Assembly (NCBI GenBank): GCA_017935675.1
Contig: JAGBHE010000065.1
Coordinates: 124,001 to 188,000 of the forward strand
Source of the DNA: Clostridia bacterium
GTDB taxonomy: Bacteria; Bacillota; Clostridia; UBA1381
DNA length: 64,000 bases
Direction: 5' to 3'
Shown: positions 38,031 to 48,177 of the stretch, one piece after another
How positions within the stretch are numbered: the first letter of the stretch is position 1
Layout of the letters: every line of letters begins with the position of its first letter
Made by a program: the position numbers and the translations under genes
The notes under the pieces: model-generated
Told to the model about the DNA's origin: nothing
The model's input: the letters and a program-made list of their open reading frames with translations, nothing else
The model's database searches: none

Positions 38031-38671
38031 TGCGCAGTTATTTTGACAGACAGCTCGCAGTTTTAAATGAAGAGCTTACCGAGATGGGACTACTCATAGA
38101 AAATGCAATTTCCAATGCCGTTGCAGCACTGAGCGAACAGGACATAAAGCTTGCAAACGATGCAATAGCATATGATAAGGAGGTTGACCGGAAGGAAAAG
38201 GATATTGAATCCCTTTGTCTTCGTCTTCTTCTCAGACAGCAGCCTGTTGCAACTGATTTAAGAGTAATATCATCTGCACTTAAGATGATAACGGATATGG
38301 AAAGAATAGGGGATCAGGCGTCTGATATTGCTGAGATTGCAAAACGCAGATTTAATAATCCCGGGCTTGAAAATATGGAGCATATAAGAAAAATGGCACA
38401 GGAGACAATTAATATGGTAAACAAAAGCATTGATGCCTTTGTAAAAAAAGATACAAAGCTTGCTGAAAGTGTCATTGCTCTTGATGATCGTGTTGATGAG
38501 CTTTTTGATAAGGTAAAGAATGATCTTGTGTCAATACTTGTAAAGGATCCCTCGTCCAGCGAGGACGCTCTTGATCTTCTTATGGTTGCAAAATATTTTG
38601 AGCGTATCGGAGATCATGCAACAAACATTGCGGAATGGGTGCTTTTTTCAATAACAGGTATTCAGCAATAA
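38030..38671 (+). CDS. phoU: Phosphate uptake regulator PhoU
   Basis: 213 residues, all helical: two PhoU repeats with DLRVISSALKMITDMERIGDQASDIAEIA and AKYFERIGDHATNIAEWV regions carrying the metal-binding ExxxD residues. It links the Pst transporter to the PhoR sensor and limits uptake when phosphate is ample. No phoR/phoB genes lie next to it. Last gene of pstSCAB-phoU, followed by a terminator. Confidence 0.95.
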   Translation: MRSYFDRQLAVLNEELTEMGLLIENAISNAVAALSEQDIKLANDAIAYDKEVDRKEKDIESLCLRLLLRQQPVATDLRVISSALKMITDMERIGDQASDIAEIAKRRFNNPGLENMEHIRKMAQETINMVNKSIDAFVKKDTKLAESVIALDDRVDELFDKVKNDLVSILVKDPSSSEDALDLLMVAKYFERIGDHATNIAEWVLFSITGIQQ

Positions 38672-38679
38672 TTCCGCCC

Positions 38680-38775
38680 GGAGCACCGCAAATTTTTTGC
38701 CTCTTTCTTCTCAAATTTGCTGAATTTATTAAACAGTGTTTCATTAAAAAAATTTGCCGGTGCTCCTGCGTTTTT
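38680..38775 (+). terminator. Long terminator hairpin after phoU
   Basis: GGAGCACCG (38680-38688) pairs with CGGTGCTCC (38758-38766), and the adjoining CAAATTTTTT and AAAAAAATTTG continue the stem; a T5 run follows (38771-38775). The large loop may hold a second fold. Confidence 0.7.
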
Positions 38776-38836
38776 ATACAAAATAACTGAATTAGCTGCA
38801 TAAGCTAATTTTTTTGTGTTTTTTTCAAAAAAAACC

Positions 38837-38868
38837 TTGACAAATCTCCGCTTTTATGGTATTATAAT
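38837..38868 (+). promoter_or_regulatory. Promoter of tRNA-Pro
   Basis: TTGACA (38837-38842) with TATTAT (38860-38865, 17-base spacer) or TATAAT (38863-38868, 20-base spacer), ending 16 bases before the tRNA. Confidence 0.75.
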
Positions 38869-38883
38869 CAAGCAGTCATAAAT

Positions 38884-38960
38884 CGGGATGTGGCTCAGTT
38901 TGGTAGAGTACTACGTTCGGGACGTAGGGGCCGCAGGTTCAAATCCTGTCATCCCGACCA
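38884..38960 (+). tRNA. tRNA-Pro (CGG)
   Basis: 77 bases with CCA encoded (38958-38960). Acceptor arms CGGGATG and CATCCCG pair fully; the T arm has GGTTCAAAT; the anticodon stem CTACG/CGTAG encloses loop TTCGGGA, giving anticodon CGG, which reads proline CCG codons. Confidence 0.95.
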
Positions 38961-38980
38961 AAATGGCAGAAGCTTGTCTT

Positions 38981-39068
38981 AAATGAGAGATAAGAGATAA
39001 TAGTTTTTGATAAAAGATTGCGCATGTCTTGGTGTGGTTTTTGTACTATTGTCTTTTATCTCTTATTT
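38981..39068. other. Long imperfect inverted repeat after tRNA-Pro
   Basis: AGAGATAAGAGATAATAG (about 38985-39002) is nearly complementary to CTATTGTCTTTTATCTCT (about 39046-39063). The arm is followed by TATTT, so it may end the tRNA transcript, though the loop is large. Confidence 0.4.
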
Positions 39069-39178
39069 ACTACTGTCATTGTAAAAAAATCAGGCTTCAC
39101 AGCAGAATCAAAATATTATACAAGAGCATAATCGGCAAGAAATTGTTGTCTGTGAAACCAAATAATAAGGAAATGATT

Positions 39179-40447
39179 ATGAAAACAATTGTTATAATAA
39201 ACCTGATACTCTCAATTGTTTTTACCATTTGTTATTTTTATCAGGCTGTATATATTTTCGTGGGCTTGTTTAAAAAAACATATGATGTAAAAGGCAAAAA
39301 AAATCATCGTTATGCTGTAATTGTTTCTGCACGCAACGAAAGCAAGGTTATTGGAAATTTAATTAAGAGTATCCGGAATCAAACATATCCTGCAGAGCTT
39401 ATTGATATTTTTGTGGTTGCTGATAATTGTACTGATAATACGGCTGAAATCGCCCGTCAGGCAGGTGCTGTTGTTTATGAAAGGTTTAATGATGAGCTTG
39501 TTGGAAAGGGCTATGCTCTGGACTGGATCTTTAAAAAAATAAAAGAAAAGCATTCCGATAAAAAATATGAGGCATTTATTATTTTTGATGCCGATAATGT
39601 TCTTGACCCTCACTTTATTGAGGAAATGAATAAAACCTTTGACAGCGGTTATCGTGTTATAACGAGCTACCGCAATTCGAAAAATTTTGGAGAAAACTGG
39701 ATTACCGCCGGTTATTCCCTTTGGTTCTTGAGGGAAGCGCGGTATCTGAATAATTCAAGAATGCAGCTTGGTACAAGCTGTGCAATTTCAGGAACGGGAT
39801 TTCTTGTAAGCGCGGAGATAATAGAGGAAACAGGCGGTTGGATTCATCATCTGCTTACTGAGGATATTGAATTCACGACGGATAATATAATAAAGGGTGA
39901 AATAATCGGCTATTGCGCAAACGCTGTTGTATACGATGAGCAGCCGTCAAAATTCAGTCAATCGTATTATCAGAGAATGCGATGGGCAAAGGGATTTTAT
40001 CAGGTGTTCAGAAAGTACGGAAAGGGTCTTGTCAAAGGCGTGTTCAGGGGAAGCTTCCCATGCTATGATATGCTTATGACAATAATGCCGGCAATGCTTA
40101 TTACTTTTCTCAGTATTGCAATTAATATTGTTGCCATACCTGTAGGAATTATAAATAATTCGCCATATATAAGGCTTTTGCTTATGACTCTCGGACAAAC
40201 TCTCCTGACGTTTTACATGATGTTTTTTGCAATAGGAGCTATTACGGCAATTACGGAATGGAAGCAAATTTATTGTTCTGCGTGGAAAAAGATAAAATAT
40301 CTTTTTACTTTTCCGATTTTTATGCTTACATATGTGCCGATTTCAATAAGCGCTCTTTTCCATAAGGTGGAATGGAGACAGATTCACCATTCTGTTTCTA
40401 AAACTTTAGAGGAAATACATAGTGAAGTGCCAATTGACAAGCAATAA
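39179..40447 (+). CDS. Membrane glycosyltransferase, family 2
   Basis: 422 residues. An N-terminal membrane helix (about 3-25), a GT-A catalytic domain (about 42-260) with VSARNESKVIGNLIKSI, the DADN metal-binding motif, TEDIEF and QRMRWAKG (the Q/RxxRW motif of processive enzymes), then three or four C-terminal helices (about 285-400). It transfers sugar from a nucleotide donor to an acceptor at the membrane; family members make exopolysaccharide or glycolipid. No other polysaccharide genes are adjacent, so the product is open. I chose ATG 39179 with AAGGAAA upstream; the frame to 39029 is an unsupported extension. Confidence 0.88.
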   Translation: MKTIVIINLILSIVFTICYFYQAVYIFVGLFKKTYDVKGKKNHRYAVIVSARNESKVIGNLIKSIRNQTYPAELIDIFVVADNCTDNTAEIARQAGAVVYERFNDELVGKGYALDWIFKKIKEKHSDKKYEAFIIFDADNVLDPHFIEEMNKTFDSGYRVITSYRNSKNFGENWITAGYSLWFLREARYLNNSRMQLGTSCAISGTGFLVSAEIIEETGGWIHHLLTEDIEFTTDNIIKGEIIGYCANAVVYDEQPSKFSQSYYQRMRWAKGFYQVFRKYGKGLVKGVFRGSFPCYDMLMTIMPAMLITFLSIAINIVAIPVGIINNSPYIRLLLMTLGQTLLTFYMMFFAIGAITAITEWKQIYCSAWKKIKYLFTFPIFMLTYVPISISALFHKVEWRQIHHSVSKTLEEIHSEVPIDKQ

Positions 40448-40450
40448 TAA

Positions 40451-40610
40451 CCTACGCGCAGATGTCCCCCGCCTATAAAGGCGGGTCCCATCTCAGAATT
40501 TCAGTGGAAGCCCAAATCTCCCACTGAAATTCTGAGGAGCTGACGCTTCCTGCGCTTGCTTGCAATCTGTTGCAAGCTCTGCTCCTTGCAGAGCAAAGCA
40601 GAGCATTGCT
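40451..40610 (+). repeat. Densely structured non-coding element
   Basis: Successive hairpins: CCCGCCT-ATAA-AGGCGGG (40468-40485); a perfect 16-bp stem (40492-40507 with 40521-40536); and GCTCTGC-TCCTT-GCAGAGC (40576-40594), with GCAGAGC repeated soon after (40597-40603). There is no reading frame. The string of hairpins is unlike a simple terminator. The first hairpin resembles that in the 148-bp leader repeat and the terminal hairpins of IS200/IS605-type elements. It could be a small mobile-element derivative or a structured RNA. Confidence 0.55.
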
Positions 40611-40626
40611 CCGATTTAAACTAAAG

Positions 40627-40660
40627 CAGCGTTTCGGTTCAAATCTGAAACGCTGTTTTT
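40627..40660 (+). terminator. Terminator before VanZ gene
   Basis: CAGCGTTTC (40627-40635) pairs with GAAACGCTG (40647-40655), followed by TTTTT. It probably ends the glycosyltransferase or structured-RNA transcript. Confidence 0.88.
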
Positions 40661-40697
40661 AAAATAACGTGGTAATGAGCAGAACCGAGGTTTTGAA

Positions 40698-41162
40698 ATG
40701 AGCAGAAAAAGAGAAATTTTAATATTTCTTGTTATGGCAATAACTTGCTTTATTTTTTTCAGGTCCCTTAAGGATGCTGAAGCTTCAACAAAGGAAAGCG
40801 CGAAGATTGTTGAGGCAATATCAAAAATAGTAAAATCAGTGTATTCAAAAGCACCTGAAAGCTTTTCGGATATGATTACAAACGTTGTAAGAAAAGCGGC
40901 TCATGTGATTGAATACATGATTCAGTCCTGTGCTCTTTGCGCGATGTTTAATACCTTTGGCGGAAAAATTAAAAAGCATATTCCGTGGATTTTGTTTCTC
41001 GGGCTTTTTACCGCATGCTTTGACGAAGCCCTTCAGCTTTCGATGAAAGGGCGGGGAAGCCTTGTTTCCGATATATTTATTGATTTCAGCGGCACCTTGT
41101 TTGGCATATTAATATGCATTGCAGTCGAAGCGCTAATCGGGCGCATGCAAAGAAAAAAATAA
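40698..41162 (+). CDS. VanZ-like membrane protein
   Basis: 154 residues with four hydrophobic segments. RKAAHVIEYMIQSCAL and FDEALQLSMKGRGSLVSDIFIDFSG are the two conserved VanZ blocks. VanZ gives low-level teicoplanin resistance in enterococci; most members in Clostridia have no tested role and lie alone, as here. The start lies between two terminators, suggesting its own promoter. The C-terminus is basic (RMQRKK). Confidence 0.85.
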   Translation: MSRKREILIFLVMAITCFIFFRSLKDAEASTKESAKIVEAISKIVKSVYSKAPESFSDMITNVVRKAAHVIEYMIQSCALCAMFNTFGGKIKKHIPWILFLGLFTACFDEALQLSMKGRGSLVSDIFIDFSGTLFGILICIAVEALIGRMQRKK

Positions 41163-41258
41163 TCATGAGGTCTGCGGAAAAAGTTGTGTAAGCAATATCT
41201 GACAAAACGGGGCAAGGCGAAAATTACAGATGTAAGCTTAATATCACTCTAATCAAAA

Positions 41259-41297
41259 AATACGCTCCTACTTTTTACGGTAAGAGCGTATTATTTT
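41259..41297. terminator. Terminator between VanZ gene and lysS
   Basis: AATACGCTC (41259-41267) pairs with GAGCGTATT (41284-41292); the 5' side is A-rich and the 3' side runs ATTTTTG, so it may act in both directions. Confidence 0.75.
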
Positions 41298-41392
41298 TGT
41301 GCTGTATCTTATGCTTTCTTATTTTTAAATTTGGTAAGTTTTTGGGATAAATTAGCAATTCCAATCCTCAAAAAGCCTTATTTTAAGCAATT

Positions 41393-43012
<1,620 letters not shown>

Positions 43013-43023
43013 TCAGCTGAAAA

Positions 43024-43731
43024 TCACTTTATTTTATCATTTTTCTGCATATCATCCGATGTTTTATAGTATATAAGCTTGTTATCGGAATTACATATGC
43101 CCAGAAATATTTCTTTTTCCGAACTTATACCGGCAGATTTCATTTGGTTTTTCAGCCAATCCTCATTATTTCCCGATTGCTTAAGGTTACTTGACAGAAT
43201 TATGCCGTCTGAAATAACGACAATATCCTCTCTTGATGTTTTAATATCAAGCTTTATATCTGACGGAGTTACAGGGCGGTAAGCGTCCTTCGGCATAAAT
43301 GAGATTTGCCCGTTCTGCTCAAGAGTTGCACTTTCAAGCTCATCAAGGTGGAAATAGCCGTTTATGCGGCAGGCAGCGAGAAAATCCGAAAGCTCAAGCC
43401 GTGCGGCGCTGAAATTTTTTTTATATAGCTTTCCATGCTCAAGCAGGACAATGCCGTGACCGCCGAGAAATCTTGACGCTTTCTGCGATTTCCGTGAAAT
43501 AAAGTCAAAGCTGAAAACAAGAATGGTGTATACGGCGATGGCGATAAGAGGCAGAAATATATTTTTATCGATATCAGTTGCCATTTCCGCCGCGATTGAA
43601 CCTATGGTAATTCCGTTTATATAATCAAAAAGGCTGAGCTCGGATAATTGCTTGTTTCCGACTATTTTTGTAGAAATGAACAGTACTACAAAAGAGACGA
43701 CTGATGCTGTAAGTGTTTTTATGAAATCCAT
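43024..43731 (-). CDS. DUF421 (YetF-type) membrane protein
   Basis: 235 residues. Three N-terminal transmembrane segments (about 7-25, 33-50, 58-78) with STKIVGNKQLSELSLFDYI, then a cytoplasmic DUF421 domain (about 85-150) with VLLEHGKLYKKNF and LRxxGYF-like strands (ACRINGYFHLDELE). YetF-type proteins have been linked to spore or membrane processes, but their action is not established. GGAGGG precedes the ATG. It is separate from lysS. Confidence 0.85.
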   Translation of the reverse strand: MDFIKTLTASVVSFVVLFISTKIVGNKQLSELSLFDYINGITIGSIAAEMATDIDKNIFLPLIAIAVYTILVFSFDFISRKSQKASRFLGGHGIVLLEHGKLYKKNFSAARLELSDFLAACRINGYFHLDELESATLEQNGQISFMPKDAYRPVTPSDIKLDIKTSREDIVVISDGIILSSNLKQSGNNEDWLKNQMKSAGISSEKEIFLGICNSDNKLIYYKTSDDMQKNDKIK

Positions 43732-43938
43732 ATTTAAGTCCCTCCGGTGAAATTAGTTTTATAAATATTATTTTCACATTTTAGAAAAAAATACATAAGA
43801 TTTAAGCGGGATTCTTCCCGAATTTCAGCAAAATATTCACAGTAACAAAAAATTAATTATAAATTCATAAAAACATATTGATTTTTTGGTCATTTAGTGG
43901 TATATTTATATAGATAATTGAGAAAGGGGTTTTAAAAA

Positions 43939-44631
43939 ATGGCCAAAGAAAAAAAATTCAAGCCCAGAAGAAGCTCGGCAGATGTATTCCTTAACACGGT
44001 GCTTGTGCTGGTGATTCTTGTGGTGCTTGGTTTGTCGGTATATGCTGTAGGAGGCAAGATTCAAACAAAGCTTGCTGAGAAGAATCAGGCCGGCGAACAA
44101 ACCGAACAGACTCAGGCTGATACCTATACCGTGCAGAATGCAGCGGATGAGAAGGGAATGACCTTTGAGGACTTTACTGCTGAGTACGGACTTACGGATG
44201 TAACTCCCGAGGATCTGATGAGCTCTGTAACAGGTAATATGACCTGCGGCAATTACGCCAAGTATACCGATACGACCTTTGAGGACCTGGTTTCTGTTAA
44301 TCAGCTTCCTGAATCCGTAACGGAGGACACAAAATGGTCTGAAGCTCAGGATTTGATTCCTGTCGGCGTAGCAATGGGCGGCGAAGAGCAGTTCAATCAG
44401 ATGAAGGAGCAGCTTGGACTTGACGATTCAATAACCAAGGATACTCCGAGCGGCGAGGCAATGCCTATAATACAGGAGAAATATGCAGAGTTTATGCAGG
44501 CACAGCAGGCTGCTGCTTCTGAGGCACCGGCGACAGAGGAAACTGAAGGTGCTGCAGAAGATGCAGATAATACTGCTGATGGCGAGGCAGCTTCCGAAGA
44601 ACCGGCGGCTGAAAACGATAATGCCGAATAA
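43939..44631 (+). CDS. Membrane-anchored repeat protein A (unknown function)
   Basis: 230 residues. A basic cytoplasmic tail (1-16), one transmembrane helix (about 17-38), then an acidic extracytoplasmic part. Three loose repeats can be seen: GMTFEDFTAEYGLTDVTPED (about 73-92), TTFEDLVSVNQLPESVTEDT (112-131) and QMKEQLGLDDSITKDT (144-159). The pattern is a short helix with E-D/E-L/F/M, then G/Q-L, a V/I/M and (E/K)DT. The last 55 residues are low-complexity Ala/Glu. I do not recognise the family. The next gene encodes a second protein with the same repeat 24 bases downstream, so they form an operon. AGAAAGGGG precedes the start. Confidence 0.7.
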   Translation: MAKEKKFKPRRSSADVFLNTVLVLVILVVLGLSVYAVGGKIQTKLAEKNQAGEQTEQTQADTYTVQNAADEKGMTFEDFTAEYGLTDVTPEDLMSSVTGNMTCGNYAKYTDTTFEDLVSVNQLPESVTEDTKWSEAQDLIPVGVAMGGEEQFNQMKEQLGLDDSITKDTPSGEAMPIIQEKYAEFMQAQQAAASEAPATEETEGAAEDADNTADGEAASEEPAAENDNAE

Positions 44632-44655
44632 TCCGGCAATAGGAGGATTTATTTC

Positions 44656-45471
44656 ATGAATGATGAAAAAGATTTGTTGAATCAGGATATGCCTGAGGAA
44701 GATAACACAGAAATAGAAAACGATGCTGTTGAAGCTGAATCAGTGGCTGAGACTGTTGATACCATCAATGATGAGTCTGATTCCGGCAGCGTGTATGAAT
44801 CTGAAGAAGACAGTGAAGTCTTTTCTTCGGAGAGTGAGCAGGATGTTGATGAAACAGGAAATGATTATTTTTCTGATGGAAGCGTGATTCCTGAAATCCC
44901 TGAGAAAAAGTCTGAAATATCAAAGCCGGCAGTTGCGGCAATCAGCGTAGTGATTACTCTTATTGTTTCTGCAGCAGCATGCTTCACATGGTATATGACA
45001 TCTTATAACCCGTATAATGCTAATAAAGACGGATATGTTCTGGATCTTGCAGCCTATGCCAAACTGTACGGTCAGACTGTTGATGAAATGAAGGAGCAAC
45101 ATGGGCTTCCGAAGGATATGCGCGAGGATACTATTGCTGAGGTGGCTATGATGTATTCTCCTATGTCAAAAGTTGCCGAAAGGTATGGTATGACTGTTAA
45201 AGAGCTTATGTCTGCCAGCGGCATGGGTGATATGGAAGTTGAAGATGATACGCCTCAAGGTGTAGTACAAAAAGCTATGCTTGAAAAAGAGATATCTCAG
45301 ATGCAGGAACAGCAGGCTGAAAATGTTGCAGAAGAAGAAGCTGACGGAGAAAACGCTGATACTGAAGCTTCGGGTGAAGAAGGCTCAGAGCCTGCTCCCG
45401 ATTCCACAGAATCAACGGAATCAACGGAAGCAACAACGGAAGCGCCTCAGGCTACAGAAGCGGCTGAATAA
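44656..45471 (+). CDS. Membrane-anchored repeat protein B (unknown function)
   Basis: 271 residues. A very acidic N-terminal cytoplasmic region (1-83), one transmembrane helix (about 92-113), two repeats related to protein A (YGQTVDEMKEQHGLPKDMRE followed by DT, about 128-148; YGMTVKELMSASGMGDMEVE followed by DDT, about 167-188), then a Glu/Thr/Ser-rich tail ending in EST and TEA runs. With protein A it looks like a co-expressed, interacting pair of surface or divisome-type membrane proteins, but function is unknown. AGGAGG lies upstream, and a terminator follows. Confidence 0.7.
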   Translation: MNDEKDLLNQDMPEEDNTEIENDAVEAESVAETVDTINDESDSGSVYESEEDSEVFSSESEQDVDETGNDYFSDGSVIPEIPEKKSEISKPAVAAISVVITLIVSAAACFTWYMTSYNPYNANKDGYVLDLAAYAKLYGQTVDEMKEQHGLPKDMREDTIAEVAMMYSPMSKVAERYGMTVKELMSASGMGDMEVEDDTPQGVVQKAMLEKEISQMQEQQAENVAEEEADGENADTEASGEEGSEPAPDSTESTESTEATTEAPQATEAAE

Positions 45472-45490
45472 TGGCTTATAGCTTATTTAA

Positions 45491-45520
45491 AAACGGTATG
45501 CATTTTTGCTGCCGTTTTTA
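45491..45520 (+). terminator. Terminator after repeat protein B
   Basis: AAACGG (45491-45496) pairs with CCGTTT (45512-45517), followed by further T. Short stem, moderate strength. Confidence 0.6.
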
Positions 45521-45680
45521 TTATGCACAATTATATTATGTAAACTTGTGCAAATTGACTAATTATTTATCACTATATTCAAGTTCTGCAATATATTGTA
45601 TATTTCGATATATGCAGTTTACATAACAGTTTTTTCGATAAAAAAATCTACAAAACATTGTAGCAGTTTTGATAAAATAT

Positions 45681-45857
45681 TGTAACATGTGACAAAACGA
45701 TTTCAATATCAAAATAGAAATGTGACATAATATTACAAATTGGAAAGATTTCACTACGGTTTTATGCTATTTTCTTCGTTAAATGTTACAAAGTTTTTAA
45801 GAAAATAAAAAAATCTGTAACAAAAACGTTGTTTTTGTTTGTAATATGTGTTATAAT
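45681..45857 (+). promoter_or_regulatory. Promoter with repeated TGTNACA motifs before 3D-domain gene
   Basis: TTGTTT (45829-45834), 17-base spacer, TATAAT (45852-45857). The -35 lies in the palindrome ACAAAAAC-GTT-GTTTTTGT (45820-45838). Upstream are TGTAACA (45681), TGTGACA (45689), TGTGACA (45721), TATTACA (45731), TGTTACA (45784), TGTAACA (45816), and then TGTAATA (45840). This AT-rich 440-bp gap has no gene. Confidence 0.5.
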
Positions 45858-45915
45858 TACTTTCGTTGGATGTAAGGTCCTGTATGATGAAATATATGGA
45901 GCTACGGAGGTAATT

Positions 45916-46932
45916 ATGAGAAGAAAAGCATTATATTTTGCAGTGTTTATGATAACCTTGGTTATCGGCGCTTCAGAGGCTTTTGCAAGTGATATTGATG
46001 TCAAGCTCGATAATGTTGTCAATGATTTTACTGTTCATGTGGATTTTGATACAGTTACACCTATGCAGATTGATAATTCAACAGTTGTTCCGCTGAGAAA
46101 GTTCTGTGAAGCGGCAGGATTTTCTGTAAGCTGGGCAGACGAGAGTAAAACAGCAGTTATTACTTTAAACGGAAAAGCAAATTCATTTGTACCTGTTGAG
46201 AGGTATGCGTACAAGCTTTTATCAAGAGCTGATACAAAAGGCTTAAGCCTTGTGCCTGACAGTATTACGGCAACGCTAAGAGTATCGGACGAGTATATTC
46301 GTCTTAAATACAACTACAGAGATGTTGAAGGAGACATCGTATCTTTAGGGAAAAGTATAACGTCTGCAGTTCCCGCTACTGTGGTGAACGGCGGCTCAAT
46401 AGTTGTTCCTATAAGAAGTCTTATGGAGGTTTTCGGTCTTTGGGTGGAATGGAGAGACGGTACGGTAATTGTATCAATTCCGCCGTTTGAGTCTGTTCCT
46501 TCAGACATGGAGTTTGTTTCTGCTGACAGTGTGCAAGTGTCCGCACAGACGTCAGGAAGTGATGTATGGTATGGAAGTCTCCCGGAGCAGCCGGCAGAGG
46601 CTGTTGCTGTACCGGCAGGTGTTCAGGTGCCTGAGGGGGCTGTGTATCTGGGGACATTTAAAATAACCCATTACTGTTCTTGTGAAAAATGCTGCGGTTC
46701 CTACGGAAACTCAACTGCATGGGCGGGCGAAATCGTTCCGGGCTTTACAATTGCCGTTGATCCATCGGTAATCCCGAAGCTTTCAAGTGTGTATATTGAC
46801 GGCTACGGAGTAAGACGTGCTGAGGACTGCGGAGGGGCTATTAAGGGCAATAAAATTGACGTTGCGGTATCAAATCACAGCGAAGCTCTTAAGCTTGGAG
46901 TCGTCTATAAAGATGTATGGCTTATGAAATAA
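45916..46932 (+). CDS. Secreted 3D-domain protein with stalk domains
   Basis: 338 residues. A signal peptide (about 1-24, ending ASEAFAS), two stalk-type units (about 40-90 with VVPLRKFCEAAGFSVSW, and about 150-200 with IVVPIRSLMEVFGLWVEW), a linker, and a C-terminal 3D domain (about 240-338): ITHYCSCEKCCG, TAVDP-like IAVDPSVIPKLS, and the Asp residues in EDCGGAIKGNKIDVAV. The 3D domain is shared with MltA and YabE/YocH proteins that cut or bind peptidoglycan, so a wall-lytic role outside the cell is likely. I chose ATG 45916 with GGAGG upstream. A terminator follows. Confidence 0.86.
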   Translation: MRRKALYFAVFMITLVIGASEAFASDIDVKLDNVVNDFTVHVDFDTVTPMQIDNSTVVPLRKFCEAAGFSVSWADESKTAVITLNGKANSFVPVERYAYKLLSRADTKGLSLVPDSITATLRVSDEYIRLKYNYRDVEGDIVSLGKSITSAVPATVVNGGSIVVPIRSLMEVFGLWVEWRDGTVIVSIPPFESVPSDMEFVSADSVQVSAQTSGSDVWYGSLPEQPAEAVAVPAGVQVPEGAVYLGTFKITHYCSCEKCCGSYGNSTAWAGEIVPGFTIAVDPSVIPKLSSVYIDGYGVRRAEDCGGAIKGNKIDVAVSNHSEALKLGVVYKDVWLMK

Positions 46933-46961
46933 GCTGCAATGCAAACTAACACATAAATCCG

Positions 46962-46998
46962 GCGGGTATATGCTTTGAAGTATGCCCGCTGTTTTTTT
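46962..46998 (+). terminator. Terminator of the 3D-domain gene
   Basis: GCGGGTATA (46962-46970) pairs with TATGCCCGC (46981-46989, one G-U), then GTTTTTTT. Confidence 0.88.
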
Positions 46999-47031
46999 AC
47001 CGAAACGGAGTCTGTGAAAGGGAGATGCGTT

Positions 47032-47853
47032 ATGCGGATGGAATTCGGGCGTGGATATAATAATTCGGACAAGCCGACAGAGGATTTGTTTTATGTTAAT
47101 AACTGTGGGTCGTATAAAAAAGTTGACTTTGAAATGAAGGTGAACAGAGCCCGGGGAAGACATGACTATCAGATAATTTATGTTTCCGAAGGCCGCCTTT
47201 GGTGCATTTCTGACAATGAAAAGCGTTATGCCAAAAAAGGAAGCCTTATAATATACAAGCCGGGTGAACCGCAGGTTTACGGCTGTTTCCCTGAGGATGG
47301 AGCTTCCTATGATTGGATTCATTTTACAGGAAGTCTTGCCGAAAAAATAATGGATGAACTTAAGCTTGAGTCGGGAATTTATGATGTCGGAGCTTTTACC
47401 TCCTTTTCTCATGCGTGTTCGGAAATTATCAATGAATGCAGAAAAAACAAGCAAAGCGGAGAAATCAGAATTACAGGTCTTGCATTGTCGGTTATCGGGG
47501 AAATACCGGATAAAATTAAAAAAATCAGGATTCAGCGGTTTGAAGATATTGTGTGCCTTATGTCGCAGGACAAGCCGAACGGAACAAAAATTTCCGAGTA
47601 TGCGCGCATGAGCGGGCTCAGCTGCGGTCATTTTATAAAGGAGTTCAGGGCTGTGTATGACATGAGCCCCGCAAGCTACAGGCTTTGGCTGCTTATTGAG
47701 AGGAGCAAGCCGCTGCTTGCAGAGTCTGACCTGAGTATAAGGGATATAGCACAAAGAGCAGGTTTTGATGATGCTTTGTATTTCAGCAGAGCGTTTAAAA
47801 AAATCACAGGTTTTTCTCCGGAAAAGTACAGAATTAAGAACAAAGAAGTATAA
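47032..47853 (+). CDS. AraC-family regulator (orphan)
   Basis: 273 residues. N-terminal cupin-type sensor (about 20-130; HDYQIIYVSEGRLW, KGSLIIYKPGEPQ) and a C-terminal HTH pair (about 180-270) with TKISEYARMSGLSCGHFI and SIRDIAQRAGFDDALYFSRAF, ending TGFSPEKYR. No carbohydrate gene is adjacent, so its target is unknown. ATG 47032 follows AAAGGGAG; the longer frame from 46975 crosses a terminator. ATG 47038 is an alternative. Confidence 0.85.
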   Translation: MRMEFGRGYNNSDKPTEDLFYVNNCGSYKKVDFEMKVNRARGRHDYQIIYVSEGRLWCISDNEKRYAKKGSLIIYKPGEPQVYGCFPEDGASYDWIHFTGSLAEKIMDELKLESGIYDVGAFTSFSHACSEIINECRKNKQSGEIRITGLALSVIGEIPDKIKKIRIQRFEDIVCLMSQDKPNGTKISEYARMSGLSCGHFIKEFRAVYDMSPASYRLWLLIERSKPLLAESDLSIRDIAQRAGFDDALYFSRAFKKITGFSPEKYRIKNKEV

Positions 47854-47939
47854 TAAGTTCAGAAGGCATATATTAATTTATGAAGATTTTGCATAATGAA
47901 TTTATACAAAGCATTAATACAATTGTAAAAAATCAATGC

Positions 47940-47968
47940 TTGACAAAGTAAAATTGTTATGGTATAAT
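47940..47968 (+). promoter_or_regulatory. Consensus promoter of tRNA-Ser
   Basis: TTGACA (47940-47945), 17-base spacer, TATAAT (47963-47968), exact consensus, about 58 bases before the tRNA. Confidence 0.85.
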
Positions 47969-48026
47969 TATTAAAGTAACTGTTTAAAAGCTTTTTTGTG
48001 TTTTACGGTCATAAAGTCTTACGTAT

Positions 48027-48115
48027 GGACAGGTATCGAAGTGGTCATAACGGCCCTGACTCGAAATCAGGTAGTCCTCCGGGGCTCGTGGGTTCGAATC
48101 CCACCCTGTCCGCCA
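48027..48115 (+). tRNA. tRNA-Ser (CGA)
   Basis: 89 bases with CCA encoded. GGACAGG pairs with CCTGTCC; the anticodon stem CCTGA/TCAGG encloses CTCGAAA, giving anticodon CGA, which reads serine UCG. A long variable arm (TAGTCCTCCGGGGCT) and GGTTCGAAT T loop fit a class II serine tRNA. Confidence 0.95.
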
Positions 48116-48149
48116 AAGCCTTGAAAATTTTTAATTTTCAAGGCTTTTT
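48116..48149 (+). terminator. Terminator after tRNA-Ser
   Basis: Perfect 13-bp stem (48116-48128 with 48134-48146) directly after the tRNA, followed by T. Confidence 0.88.
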
Positions 48150-48177
48150 CTTGAGAAAAAAGAAAGCAGGTGATTGA

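Noticed and set aside
40451..40610. TnpB-associated guide RNA or IS200/IS605 element
   Set aside because: No TnpA or TnpB remnant is present; hairpin resemblance alone is not enough.
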